From the NCBI GenBank assembly GCA_048499455.1, contig JASNZV010000014.1:1-64000 (forward strand): a stretch of DNA of 64,000 nucleotides. Direction: 5' to 3'. The stretch is from CFX5 sp023384495. GTDB taxonomy: Bacteria > Chloroflexota > Anaerolineae > Caldilineales > Caldilineaceae. The position numbers were made by a program, and so were the translations under genes. Positions 31,567-39,603 of the stretch are shown piece after piece. The notes below the pieces were generated by a model. The model saw nothing but the letters and a program-made list of their open reading frames with translations, did no database searches and was not told the DNA's origin. Within the stretch, counting starts at the first letter, position 1. Every line of letters begins with the position of its first letter.

Positions 31567-32826
31567 ATGCCTGACGTCTACAACTGGCAACTGGGCCGCA
31601 CCATGCAATTCGCCTTTCCCGAGGCGCACCCAGAGCGGCAGTTTGCCGCCGTTTTCAATATCAACCGCTGTATCGGCTGCCAGACCTGCACCGGCGCCTG
31701 CAAGGCCACCTGGACCTTCTCGCGCGGCCAGGAGTACATGTGGTGGAACAATGTCGAGAGCAAGCCCTACGGCAGCTACCCGCAGCACTGGGACATCAAG
31801 ATTCTCCAACTGCTCGACGAGGCGCACGCGGCTGCCGGCAGGACGGCGGAGTGGGACGCAACCGAGACAAGCGCGGAGGCGCCCTACGGCATCTACAACG
31901 GAATGACTATCAGCGAGGCGGGCGGCCCCAACGAGCAGGCGCTGGGCTATCTGCCCGCCGACGCCGAATGGCGCGCCCCCAACTTCTATGAGGATACTTC
32001 AACCAAGTACAAGGGGGGGAACCTGGGTCTCAGCCCGGAAGGGGCCGAGCTGCCCGAACACCAGGCCTGGTTCTTTTACCTGATGCGCATCTGCAACCAC
32101 TGCACCTACCCGGCCTGCATGGCTGCCTGTCCGCGTAAGGCGATCTACAAGCGGCCCGAAGATGGCATCGTGCTCATCGACCAGGCGCGCTGCCGCGGTT
32201 ACCGCAAGTGTGTGGAGCAGTGCCCCTACAAGAAGTCCATGTACCGTGGCGTCACCGGCACGAGCGAGAAATGTGTGGGCTGCTACCCGCGTGTAGAGGG
32301 TAGCGACCCCCTCAGCGACGGCCTGCCCATGGAGACGCGCTGCATGGCCGTCTGCCCCGGCAAGATTCGCCTCAACGGATTGGTCGATATCGCCGAGGAT
32401 GGAACGTGGGTGGAAGACCCCCAGCACCCGCTCTACTACCTGGTGCGCGAAGAAAAGGTGGCGCTGCCGCTCTATCCTCAGTTTGGCACCGAGCCGAACA
32501 TCTATTACATCCCGCCGCGTTGGGCGCCGCGAGCTTATCTGCACCAGATGTTTGGCCCCGGCGTAGACGAAGCCATCGCCCGCTACACCGCACCCTCGCG
32601 CCAACTGCTGGCCGTCTTGCAGCTCTTCCGCACCACGCAGACCATGATCTTCCGCTTCGAGATCGAAGAGGGGCCCCTGGTGCTGGAGACCGAGGTCAAC
32701 GGCCAACCGTGGCAGATGTACGACGACACGGTGATCGGCTTCGACGCCAATGGTGACGAACTTGTGCGGCTGAGCGTGGTCGAGCCGCTGCACGAACGCC
32801 CGATGGAGCGGCTGAATACGATTTAG
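31567..32826 (+). CDS. nxrB: iron-sulfur beta subunit of the nitrite oxidoreductase/nitrate reductase-type enzyme
   Basis: 419 residues from ATG 31567 (AAGGAG upstream). Four cysteine-rich blocks of NarH/NxrB type are present: CIGCQTCTGACKATW near residue 38; CNHCTYPACMAACPRKAIYK near 178; CRGYRKCVEQCPYKK near 210; and CVGC with ETRCMAVCPGKIR near 235-265. They would hold three [4Fe-4S] and one [3Fe-4S] cluster, forming the electron wire between the Mo subunit and the haem subunit. It has no signal peptide; in this family it is exported together with the Tat-tagged alpha subunit. The gene is separated from alpha by the opposing hicBA/abrB module. Confidence 0.9.
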   Translation: MPDVYNWQLGRTMQFAFPEAHPERQFAAVFNINRCIGCQTCTGACKATWTFSRGQEYMWWNNVESKPYGSYPQHWDIKILQLLDEAHAAAGRTAEWDATETSAEAPYGIYNGMTISEAGGPNEQALGYLPADAEWRAPNFYEDTSTKYKGGNLGLSPEGAELPEHQAWFFYLMRICNHCTYPACMAACPRKAIYKRPEDGIVLIDQARCRGYRKCVEQCPYKKSMYRGVTGTSEKCVGCYPRVEGSDPLSDGLPMETRCMAVCPGKIRLNGLVDIAEDGTWVEDPQHPLYYLVREEKVALPLYPQFGTEPNIYYIPPRWAPRAYLHQMFGPGVDEAIARYTAPSRQLLAVLQLFRTTQTMIFRFEIEEGPLVLETEVNGQPWQMYDDTVIGFDANGDELVRLSVVEPLHERPMERLNTI

Positions 32827-32837
32827 CGGCGCCCATC

Positions 32838-32935
32838 GTAGGTCACGCTAGCAGCGTGACAGGCACGCCCATGAGCGACAAGTGGCGCTCTAGGCAGCAT
32901 CGTCGCCCTGGTAGGGCGACCTACGTTGCCGGGAC
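32838..32935. repeat. intergenic inverted repeats
   Basis: GTCACGCTAGCAGCGTGAC is a near-perfect palindrome, followed by GTCGCCCTGGTAGGGCGAC. The outer CGTAGGTCAC and GCGACCTACG are also roughly complementary. Lies between the beta subunit and chaperone genes. Confidence 0.6.
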
Positions 32936-32976
32936 TTCAAAACCATGCAGCCGCACAACCTTTACCGGAGAACCTT

Positions 32977-33669
32977 ATGAACACAGAGCTTGCCATTCGC
33001 TACGCACAGGTCTACACCTTTCTCTCCGGCGCATTTCTCTATCCGCGATACAACTGGAGCGAAGACGCCCAATTGCTGCCCGACATTCTGCCGGAGCTGG
33101 GGTTGGCGCCGGCCAGCCTGCCGGTTGAACCGGTGGATCTGGCGCAGCTACAGGCCGCCCATCGCCGCACCTTTGGCCTGGCCGGCTCGCTCTGCTACGA
33201 GACCGAGTACGGCCTGCCCCACGAATTTCGCCAGAGCCAGGAAATGGCGGACATTTGCGGCTTCTACCGCGCCTTTGGCTTCAACGTGGGCGGCCAACAC
33301 CGCGAGCGGCCCGACCATCTGGCCGTCGAGTTGGAATTTATGTATGTACTGGCGCTCAAGGCGGCCTACGCGGCGGGCAATGGCGCGCCCGAGCATGTGG
33401 AAGTCTGTATCGACGCGCAGGCCAAGTTTCTGCGCGACCATCTGGGCCGCTGGATTAGCCTCTTTGCCCGCAGCGTGGAACTCAACGGGGTTGAGCCGTA
33501 TCTGACGCTGGCCCAATTTACCGACGCCTTTGTCCACCATCATGCGCGCCAGTTGGGCGCGCCGGTCGAAGCAGCGCCCGCAGAAGAGCCGGTCAAGCAC
33601 ACACCCTTTGACCCCGATTTCTCGTGCGCCGGGTGCGCCGTCGCCGAGTTGGATCTTTCCCGGAGGTAG
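32977..33669 (+). CDS. TorD/NarJ-type molybdoenzyme chaperone
   Basis: 230 residues from ATG 32977 (CGGAG upstream). The all-helical pattern has features of the TorD/DmsD/NarJ family: LAIRYAQVYTFLSGAFLYPR at the start, CYETEYGLPHEFRQSQEMAD, and DHLAVELEFMYVLALKAAYA, the 'E-F-M' helix seen in this family. It ends in a Cys pair (FSCAGCAVAELD). Such proteins bind the Tat signal peptide and help insert the Mo cofactor before export. This fits the Tat motif of the alpha subunit two genes upstream. The gamma subunit gene starts five bases after the stop. Confidence 0.85.
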   Translation: MNTELAIRYAQVYTFLSGAFLYPRYNWSEDAQLLPDILPELGLAPASLPVEPVDLAQLQAAHRRTFGLAGSLCYETEYGLPHEFRQSQEMADICGFYRAFGFNVGGQHRERPDHLAVELEFMYVLALKAAYAAGNGAPEHVEVCIDAQAKFLRDHLGRWISLFARSVELNGVEPYLTLAQFTDAFVHHHARQLGAPVEAAPAEEPVKHTPFDPDFSCAGCAVAELDLSRR

Positions 33670-33674
33670 CCGCC

Positions 33675-34775
33675 ATGTTCAGAAAGTGGGTACACCGCGC
33701 CTTGACAACAGGGGCGCGCCGCGCCATCACCCGCCCCCGTTTACTGGCAGCTTTTATCCTGCTGCTTGCCATTGCGCTCACCTGGCTGCGGATTCCGGTG
33801 GCCAGTTCGCAGGGGCTCACCCTGGTTGCAGCCCGTGTAGCTGACGAACTGCCGCTGACCAATCCCGACGCCGATCTCTGGCGGCAGGCGACGGCCATCG
33901 ACGTGCCACTGAGCGCCCAGAACATCACCCGCCCTATCCTGCCTGAGACGCGCGTCAAGGCGATCACCGCGCGGGCGCTCTATAACGACCAGCAACTTGC
34001 CTTCCTGGTGGAATGGGCCGACGAGACCGAAAACGACCAGGCCTTGCGCGTCGAGGATTTCCGTGACTCGGTGGCGCTCCAGTTTCCGCTGGCCGAGGGG
34101 CCGCCCTTCTTTTGTATGGGCCAGCAGGGCGGCAATGTGAGCATCTGGCACTGGAAGGCCGACTGGCAGGCTGCCATCACCGCCGGGCAAGCGCTGGCCG
34201 CCGCCCACCCCAACATGTACGTCGATTACTATCCCTTTACCGATGAGGCGGATGATGTTTTGCTGGCAGAGTATACCGATGCGAGTTACCTGCCTGCGCT
34301 GGATGTGGGCAACCTCTTCGCCGATTCAATGCGCGCCACGCCGGTGGAGAGCCTGGCAGCCGGTGGCTTTGGCAGCCTGACCGCCCGCCCGCCCGAAGCG
34401 CAGGATGTCCAGGGGCATGGCGTCTATGCCGACGGGCGCTGGCGGGTGATCTTCAGCCGTGACCTGGCCGCCGCGGCGGCGGACGATATTTCGTTCACCA
34501 CCGACCAGGTCTACTCGGTGGCGTTGGCAGCCTGGGATGGCGCCAACGATGAGCGCAACGGCGCCAAATCGACCTCCCAGTGGGTCTCGTTCCAGTTTGG
34601 GCCTGCTGTTGCTGCGGCCGCGCCGGCAGTGGCTGCGGCGCCGGCCACAACCGCCCCTGCACAAGCGCGGGAGGGGATTCCGCCGCTCGTGTTCATCATC
34701 ATCTTTGTCGGGGTGACGGTCGCAGTGGCCTTCTTCTATTTCTATTATCGGGTGGGGGCCAAGATGACCGAGTAG
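33675..34775 (+). CDS. haem-b gamma subunit, ethylbenzene dehydrogenase gamma-like (NxrC-type)
   Basis: 366 residues from ATG 33675, with GGAGG upstream. An N-terminal signal anchor (LLAAFILLLAIALTWLRIPV) leads into an extracytoplasmic beta-rich domain. FCMGQQGG (Met148) and IWHWKADWQ (158-165) are the usual haem-binding segments of this family, where Met and Lys ligate haem b. A Pro/Ala-rich linker and a C-terminal membrane helix (PLVFIIIFVGVTVAVAFFYF) tether the protein. It would pass electrons between the beta subunit and membrane or periplasmic carriers. It is the last clear structural gene of the operon. Confidence 0.85.
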   Translation: MFRKWVHRALTTGARRAITRPRLLAAFILLLAIALTWLRIPVASSQGLTLVAARVADELPLTNPDADLWRQATAIDVPLSAQNITRPILPETRVKAITARALYNDQQLAFLVEWADETENDQALRVEDFRDSVALQFPLAEGPPFFCMGQQGGNVSIWHWKADWQAAITAGQALAAAHPNMYVDYYPFTDEADDVLLAEYTDASYLPALDVGNLFADSMRATPVESLAAGGFGSLTARPPEAQDVQGHGVYADGRWRVIFSRDLAAAAADDISFTTDQVYSVALAAWDGANDERNGAKSTSQWVSFQFGPAVAAAAPAVAAAPATTAPAQAREGIPPLVFIIIFVGVTVAVAFFYFYYRVGAKMTE

Positions 34776-34779
34776 TCAT

Positions 34780-34808
34780 GTGACAGTCACCTCTCAGGTG
34801 ACTGTCAC
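34780..34808. repeat. dispersed palindrome, family A
   Basis: Perfect 13-bp arms GTGACAGTCACCT / AGGTGACTGTCAC with loop CTC, starting five bases after the gamma subunit stop. Confidence 0.9.
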
Positions 34809-34831
34809 TTACGTTCCACAGCGAGCCCAAC

Positions 34832-35818
34832 ATGAAGACCGACACACATCTCACTCTGATCCGCTGGCTGGCGGTCGTCGCGCTGTTCGACTGGTTTGTC
34901 ACGCGCACGGTCACACGGGCGGCGATCTTTGTCCCCAAGCCGCCGCCGGTGATCGTTCTCTATGAGGCGCTCAACGTGGCGGGGCAGGTGGCGATCACCC
35001 TCACCGGCCTGCTTGCGCTGTTCGCGCTGGGCTGGGTCGCGTGGCGCGGCTGGCGGGACCAGGGCATAGCCGGGCGGCTGTTGGCGCTGGCGTTAGCGGC
35101 CCAGGTAGGGTTGAGCCTCTTCTTTCTGGTCATTCCGCCCGCCGGGTGGTTGGCGAGCGCCAGCCACGTGCTGTATTTTGCTGTCATTGCCCTGCTGCTC
35201 GCGCTCGCTCTGCGGACTCGGCCCCGCTCGCTGCCGCTGGCTCTACTATTGCCGGCATTGGCGCTGGCAGCCGGGCGGCTGCACCAGGCCCTCCCCACCC
35301 TCTACGCCGCTTTACAGTGGCCGGGCCCACCCCCGCTGACAGGGCTGTTTTTCAACCTGGGGGAACTGTTGGTCGTGCTCAGTGTCGTTGCACTGTGGTG
35401 GAGCTACGGGCGCGGCGCCTCTTGGCGGGTCTGGTTGGCGGCGGCTCTGCCCGCGTTGGCCTTTGCCGGTTCTCACCTCGCCAGCGCGCCCATGACCGGC
35501 ATCCTGGCGGTCTGGTCGGTGGGGCTAACGCTCTACCTGCCGTGGCCGCTGTACGCGGTGAGCCTCTGGCTGGCCGGCGTCACCGTGATCGCTGCCCTGC
35601 GCCGGGGTGACCCGGTAGGGTGGGCGATCCTGTTGCTGCTCAGCGGCGGCTATGCGCCACAGCTCAGCTTGCAGGCCTTTCTCGGCCTGATTGCTCTCTG
35701 GCTGTTCGCCGAAGCGGCAATGCGGCCCGTTGCTGTTCAGGCGACCGGGCAGCGCTCTGTGCCTCTCGATGCCGAGCCACAGCCCTTACCTGCGACTGTG
35801 CTTCGGAGCAGCTCATAG
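34832..35818 (+). CDS. multi-pass membrane protein of unknown function
   Basis: 328 residues from ATG 34832. About eight to nine hydrophobic helices are seen, e.g. VAITLTGLLALFALGWVAW, LALALAAQVGLSLFFLVI, VLYFAVIALLLALALRT and ILLLLSGGYAPQLSLQAFLG. There are no haem-ligand His pairs at the spacing of cytochrome b subunits. It follows the gamma subunit gene after the palindrome at 34780. It may be unrelated to the enzyme or a membrane partner; I do not recognise the family. Confidence 0.65.
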   Translation: MKTDTHLTLIRWLAVVALFDWFVTRTVTRAAIFVPKPPPVIVLYEALNVAGQVAITLTGLLALFALGWVAWRGWRDQGIAGRLLALALAAQVGLSLFFLVIPPAGWLASASHVLYFAVIALLLALALRTRPRSLPLALLLPALALAAGRLHQALPTLYAALQWPGPPPLTGLFFNLGELLVVLSVVALWWSYGRGASWRVWLAAALPALAFAGSHLASAPMTGILAVWSVGLTLYLPWPLYAVSLWLAGVTVIAALRRGDPVGWAILLLLSGGYAPQLSLQAFLGLIALWLFAEAAMRPVAVQATGQRSVPLDAEPQPLPATVLRSSS

Positions 35819-35879
35819 GCAGGAATGGAGGGGACAATGGTCGGAAAACGGCGTACCAAGTCCGATAGAGGAGGAGCGC

Positions 35880-37055
35880 ATGGCCTCGACGTGTGATGTG
35901 GTTGTCATCGGCGGCGGCATCATGGGGACAAGCGCGGCATGGCGGCTGGCCGAGCGCGGCCTGAAGGTGACGCTCGTGGAAAAAGGCGTTCTGGCCGGCG
36001 GCTCCACCGGCAAGTCATCGGCCATTGTGCGCCAGCACTATTCCAACGAGACCACAGCGCGCATGGCGCTCTATTCCTTGCGCGTCTTCCAGCATTTTGA
36101 CGAAGTGGTCGGCGGCGAATGTGGCTTTCAGCCGGTGGGTTTTGTGGTGCTGGCCGCAGCCAAAGATCGCCCTGGGCTGGCCGCCAATGTGGTCTTGCAG
36201 CAGAGCGTCGGCATCCAGACCGCCCTCCTCTCCCCTGCCGAACTGGCCGAACTGGCGCCGGGGATGGCAGATATGGACGATGTGGTGGCCGCCTATGAAC
36301 CCGAAGGCGGCTATGCTGACCCGTGGCTGACTGTCAACTCGTTTGGCGCAGCCGCCAGACGGCACGGGGCGACCATCCTGACCCAAACCGAGGTGACCGG
36401 TGTGCGGATGGCGGGTGGCCGGGTCCAGGGGGTGATCACCGACAAAGGCGAGATCGCCGCCGGCGCGGTGGTGAACACGGCTGGGCCGTGGGGCGCGCAC
36501 ATAGCCCGGATGGCCGGCGTGGAGCTGCCCATCCAACCCTGCCGTGTCCAGGTCACGTTCGTGCTCCCGCCGCCGGAGAGCCGCGCGGTCTCCCATGTCT
36601 TTGTCGATTTTCCCAATGTGGCATACTATCGACCTGAGACGGGCGGGATGACCCTGGTCGGCTCGGTCGACCCGGCCGAGGCGAATCACCATGCCGACCC
36701 CGACGACTACAACGAGCGGGTGGACCTGGCATTTGTCGAGGATGCCTGGATGCGCTTTGCCCACCGCTTCCCCGTCATGGAGCGTGGCGCAAGCCGCGGC
36801 GGCTACGCCGGGGTCTACGATGTCACCCCCGACTGGCACCCGGTGATCGACGAGACGCCAGGGGGCAGCGGGTTCTTTAGCGCCGTCGGCCACAGCGGAC
36901 ACGGCTTCAAACTCGCTCCGGCGGTCGGGGTGATGGTGGCCGACCTCGTCACCGGCCAGCGCACCGCCGGCCTCGACCCGGCCCTCTTCCGCTACGCTCG
37001 TTACGCCGAGGGCAAACCGGTGCGCGGGCGGTATGAATACAGCATTGCGGGCTGA
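35880..37055 (+). CDS. FAD-dependent oxidoreductase, DAO/sarcosine oxidase type
   Basis: 391 residues from ATG 35880 (GGAGGAG upstream). The FAD motif is VVVIGGGIMGTSAAWRLAER, with VTLVEKG as the second strand. Further family marks are GGSTGKSSAIVRQHYSNE, then GYADPWLTVNSF, VVNTAGPWGAHIARMAG and a C-terminal FFSAVGHSGHGFKLAPAVG. It resembles sarcosine oxidase beta/glycine-oxidase-like enzymes that oxidise amines or N-methyl amino acids. The exact substrate is unknown. It is followed by a hemerythrin-like gene and a second DAO-type gene, closely spaced on the same strand. Confidence 0.88.
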   Translation: MASTCDVVVIGGGIMGTSAAWRLAERGLKVTLVEKGVLAGGSTGKSSAIVRQHYSNETTARMALYSLRVFQHFDEVVGGECGFQPVGFVVLAAAKDRPGLAANVVLQQSVGIQTALLSPAELAELAPGMADMDDVVAAYEPEGGYADPWLTVNSFGAAARRHGATILTQTEVTGVRMAGGRVQGVITDKGEIAAGAVVNTAGPWGAHIARMAGVELPIQPCRVQVTFVLPPPESRAVSHVFVDFPNVAYYRPETGGMTLVGSVDPAEANHHADPDDYNERVDLAFVEDAWMRFAHRFPVMERGASRGGYAGVYDVTPDWHPVIDETPGGSGFFSAVGHSGHGFKLAPAVGVMVADLVTGQRTAGLDPALFRYARYAEGKPVRGRYEYSIAG

Positions 37056-37091
37056 GACCGGCAGGTTCGCCAACCCGCTGAGGAGTCTCTT

Positions 37092-37538
37092 ATGACGATT
37101 GCCGCGGCGCTCCTGGGGGAGCACGCACTGCTCTACACCCAATTCGATTATGTCGAGCAGGCACTGTTGGACAGGATGACGTTGAGCCAGGTTCATTGCC
37201 AGGCGGGCATGTTGCGGGCCGCGCTCGAGAGCCATGCACACCTGGAAGACGAACTTCTTTTTGCACCGCTCGAGCCCTATCTGGGTGAAGCGAATCCGCT
37301 GGCCATGATGCGTGGCGAGCATTGCGGCATCGAGCGCGCCCTGGCGACGCTGCCGCGGATCGTGGAGCTCTCCCGGGCGCGGGCCGGGCTGTTGTTCGTC
37401 ATCGAAGTCGCCCGCCGACACTGCGCCAGAGAAGAACAGGCCGTCTATTCGTTGGCGACCACGTTGTTGGGCAGCGAAGAGTCAAACCGGCTGTGCGACC
37501 GCTGGGCCGTGCGCCGCGGCATTTCTCAACTTCGCTAG
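37092..37538 (+). CDS. hemerythrin HHE-domain protein
   Basis: 148 residues from ATG 37092 (GAGGAG upstream). Four helices carry the metal ligands of the HHE fold: GEHALLYTQFDYVE, SHAHLEDELLFAPLEPYL, MRGEHCGIERALATL and ARRHCAREEQAVYSLA. Such proteins bind a di-iron centre and sense or carry O2 or NO. It lies between two flavoprotein oxidase genes, which would use O2, and within reach of a nitrogen-oxide enzyme, so either ligand would make sense; this is inference. Confidence 0.8.
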   Translation: MTIAAALLGEHALLYTQFDYVEQALLDRMTLSQVHCQAGMLRAALESHAHLEDELLFAPLEPYLGEANPLAMMRGEHCGIERALATLPRIVELSRARAGLLFVIEVARRHCAREEQAVYSLATTLLGSEESNRLCDRWAVRRGISQLR

Positions 37539-37541
37539 ACC

Positions 37542-38828
37542 ATGACCGGCACAGAGCGCGTCTTCTGGTGGGATACGGTGACCATGCCCACCGCCGCGCC
37601 GGAGCCGCCCGGCGGGAAGGTCGATGTGGCGGTAATCGGCAGCGGCATCACCGGGCTGGCCGCGGCGCGCACGCTGGCGAAACAGGGCGCAACCGTGGCG
37701 GTGCTGGAGGCGCAGACCCTTGGCTGGGGCGCAAGTTCGCGCAATGGCGGCATGGTGCTCACCGGGCTGCGTTTGGGCGTGGATACGCTGCTGGCGCGCT
37801 ATGGGCGCGAACGGGCGCGCCGCCTCTTTGCTGCCTCGTTGGACGCCATCGACACGCTGGAACAGCTCATCGACGAAGAGCGGATCGAGTGCGACTTTGC
37901 CCGCACCGGCCATCTCGAAGTAGCCAGCAAACCCGCCCACTTCGCCCACTTTGCCCAGGTCGCAGAATTATCCGCCCGCGAGTTCGACCACCCGGTGCGG
38001 CCCGTCGCCCCAGCCGAGTTGCGCAGCGAGATCGGCTCAGCCCGTTATTGCGGCGGGATCGTCGACGAGATGAGCGCCGGCATCAACCCGGCGCGCTATG
38101 TGGCGGGATTGGCGCGCGCGGCGCAGCGCGCCGGGGCCGTGCTCTACGACCACACACCGGTGGAGCAGATCGAGCCTGCGGGCGCCGCGTTCCGCATCAT
38201 CACCGGGCGGGGTGTGTTGCAAGCCGGGAACGTCTTTGTGGCGACGGGCGGCTACACCGGCCGGGTGACGCCGGCATTGCAGAAAAAGGTCTTCCCGGTC
38301 GGTTCGCACATCATTGTCACCGAGCCGCTCACAGCAGCCCTGGCCCACGAGCTCAGCCCGCGCAACCGCATGATGTTCGACTCCAAGAACTTTCTGTACT
38401 ACTTCCGGCTGACGTCCGACCGGCGGCTGCTCTTTGGCGGGCGGGCCGCGTATGCGCCGGAGACACCGGCCACCGTGGGCGAGCGCACCGCGGTCTCCCG
38501 CCGCGGGCTGGTCGAGGTTTATCCACAGTTGCGTGACGCAGCCATCGACTACACCTGGGGTGGAGCGGTGGATGTCTCGTTCGACCGGATGCCCCATGCC
38601 GGACAGCTAGGCGGACTCTATTATGCGCTCGGCTATGCCGGGCACGGCGTGGCGCTGGCCACCTATCTGGGCGGCATCATGGCGGAGAGCATCTGCGGAC
38701 AGACCGTGGACAATCCCTTCGCCACCTTACCTTTTCCCGGCGCGCCCCTGGGCCTTTATCGTGGCCGCCCGTGGTTTTTGCCGCTTGTGGAGAAATGGTA
38801 TCGCTTCGTGGACCGTTTGCCGGGCTAA
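37542..38828 (+). CDS. FAD-dependent oxidoreductase, gamma-glutamylputrescine oxidase-like
   Basis: 428 residues from ATG 37542, three bases after the hemerythrin stop. It begins FWWDTVTMP, like PuuB-type enzymes, and then shows VDVAVIGSGITGLAAARTLA, VLEAQTLGWGASSRNGGMVL, NFLYYFRLTSDRRLLFGGRA and YYALGYAGHGVALATYLGG. The reaction is probably oxidative deamination of an amine with O2. It is not the same subgroup as the DAO-type gene at 35880; the two share only the fold. Polyamine use would be consistent, but no other puu-type genes are seen. Confidence 0.88.
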   Translation: MTGTERVFWWDTVTMPTAAPEPPGGKVDVAVIGSGITGLAAARTLAKQGATVAVLEAQTLGWGASSRNGGMVLTGLRLGVDTLLARYGRERARRLFAASLDAIDTLEQLIDEERIECDFARTGHLEVASKPAHFAHFAQVAELSAREFDHPVRPVAPAELRSEIGSARYCGGIVDEMSAGINPARYVAGLARAAQRAGAVLYDHTPVEQIEPAGAAFRIITGRGVLQAGNVFVATGGYTGRVTPALQKKVFPVGSHIIVTEPLTAALAHELSPRNRMMFDSKNFLYYFRLTSDRRLLFGGRAAYAPETPATVGERTAVSRRGLVEVYPQLRDAAIDYTWGGAVDVSFDRMPHAGQLGGLYYALGYAGHGVALATYLGGIMAESICGQTVDNPFATLPFPGAPLGLYRGRPWFLPLVEKWYRFVDRLPG

Positions 38829-38882
38829 GAAGCTGTTTGAAAAGGGTCGGTGCGTTGCGCCTCAAGAATGCCCGGCGGCCCA

Positions 38883-38913
38883 GGTGCAACGCACCCTGCG
38901 GGTGCATCGCACC
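38883..38913. repeat. dispersed palindrome, family B
   Basis: GGTGCAACGCACCC / GGGTGCATCGCACC with loop TGC, between the convergent oxidase and membrane protein genes. A degenerate half (GGTGCGTTGCGCCT) precedes it near 38849. Confidence 0.8.
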
Positions 38914-38955
38914 ATCCGAAGCCAGCCGGTGTACAACCCCAACGCACGCTTTATC

Positions 38956-39597
38956 TCATTTTGCGCGCTTGAACAACAGCGTAACAAGCGCTGCGGTAGT
39001 CGCAAAATAGGCTGACCAGACAATGTTGGCATAGCGGCCAACCTGGTCGCCGATCCCTGCGCCTGTTTCATCGACTGGCAAAGGAATTGCGGGAACGGCA
39101 ATGGTGGGGACGATGAACAAGACCGCATTCAAAATGAAGAGCCATCTGATCCAAAGCTCCAGTTTTCCACCCGTGAAGACCGGCGCCGCAGCGAGGGTCG
39201 CCGCGCACATGAAGACGTAGCCGAGCATGTCCTGCGCAAAGATCGGCGTGCCAGGGATGAAGACGAAGGGCGCCACGGCCTCTTCCGCAATCGGTAAGTA
39301 ATTGTTCTGGACGAAGGTCAACTGGATGTAATAGGTGAGCGAACACATCACCGAATACACGATGGCAAACGACAATCCCAGTTGACTCCAGACTCTCCTT
39401 TCTTCAGGTGCGTAGAAGTGAATGCTCACCATCATGGCGACAAAGGCGGGCGCCAGCAAGAACGACGATACAAACATCAGGTTTGAGTTTGCGATCACAA
39501 GCGCAATGAAGAACAGCGCGGTCAACGATGTCGTCAGCGCGGCAGACCACAGTCCGAGCTGCGTGACTGCCCTTGTGGAGTGGAATGTGTGTGTCAT
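38956..39597 (-). CDS. membrane protein of unknown function (six helices)
   Basis: 213 residues from ATG 39597. Hydrophobic helices are at about residues 14-36, 40-58, 72-92, 105-135, 147-170 and 185-207 (for example AALTTSLTALFFIALVIANS and LFILNAVLFIVPTIAVPAIP). No catalytic or cofactor motif was seen. It starts six bases after the stop of the acyltransferase gene, so the two form an operon. I do not recognise the family. Confidence 0.7.
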   Translation of the reverse strand: MTHTFHSTRAVTQLGLWSAALTTSLTALFFIALVIANSNLMFVSSFLLAPAFVAMMVSIHFYAPEERRVWSQLGLSFAIVYSVMCSLTYYIQLTFVQNNYLPIAEEAVAPFVFIPGTPIFAQDMLGYVFMCAATLAAAPVFTGGKLELWIRWLFILNAVLFIVPTIAVPAIPLPVDETGAGIGDQVGRYANIVWSAYFATTAALVTLLFKRAK

Positions 39598-39603
39598 GGG
39601 TGG

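Noticed and set aside
36015..37421. A 468-codon minus-strand frame opposite the DAO-type flavoprotein
   Set aside because: Same shadow effect; the plus strand has the FAD motif and a good ribosome-binding site.
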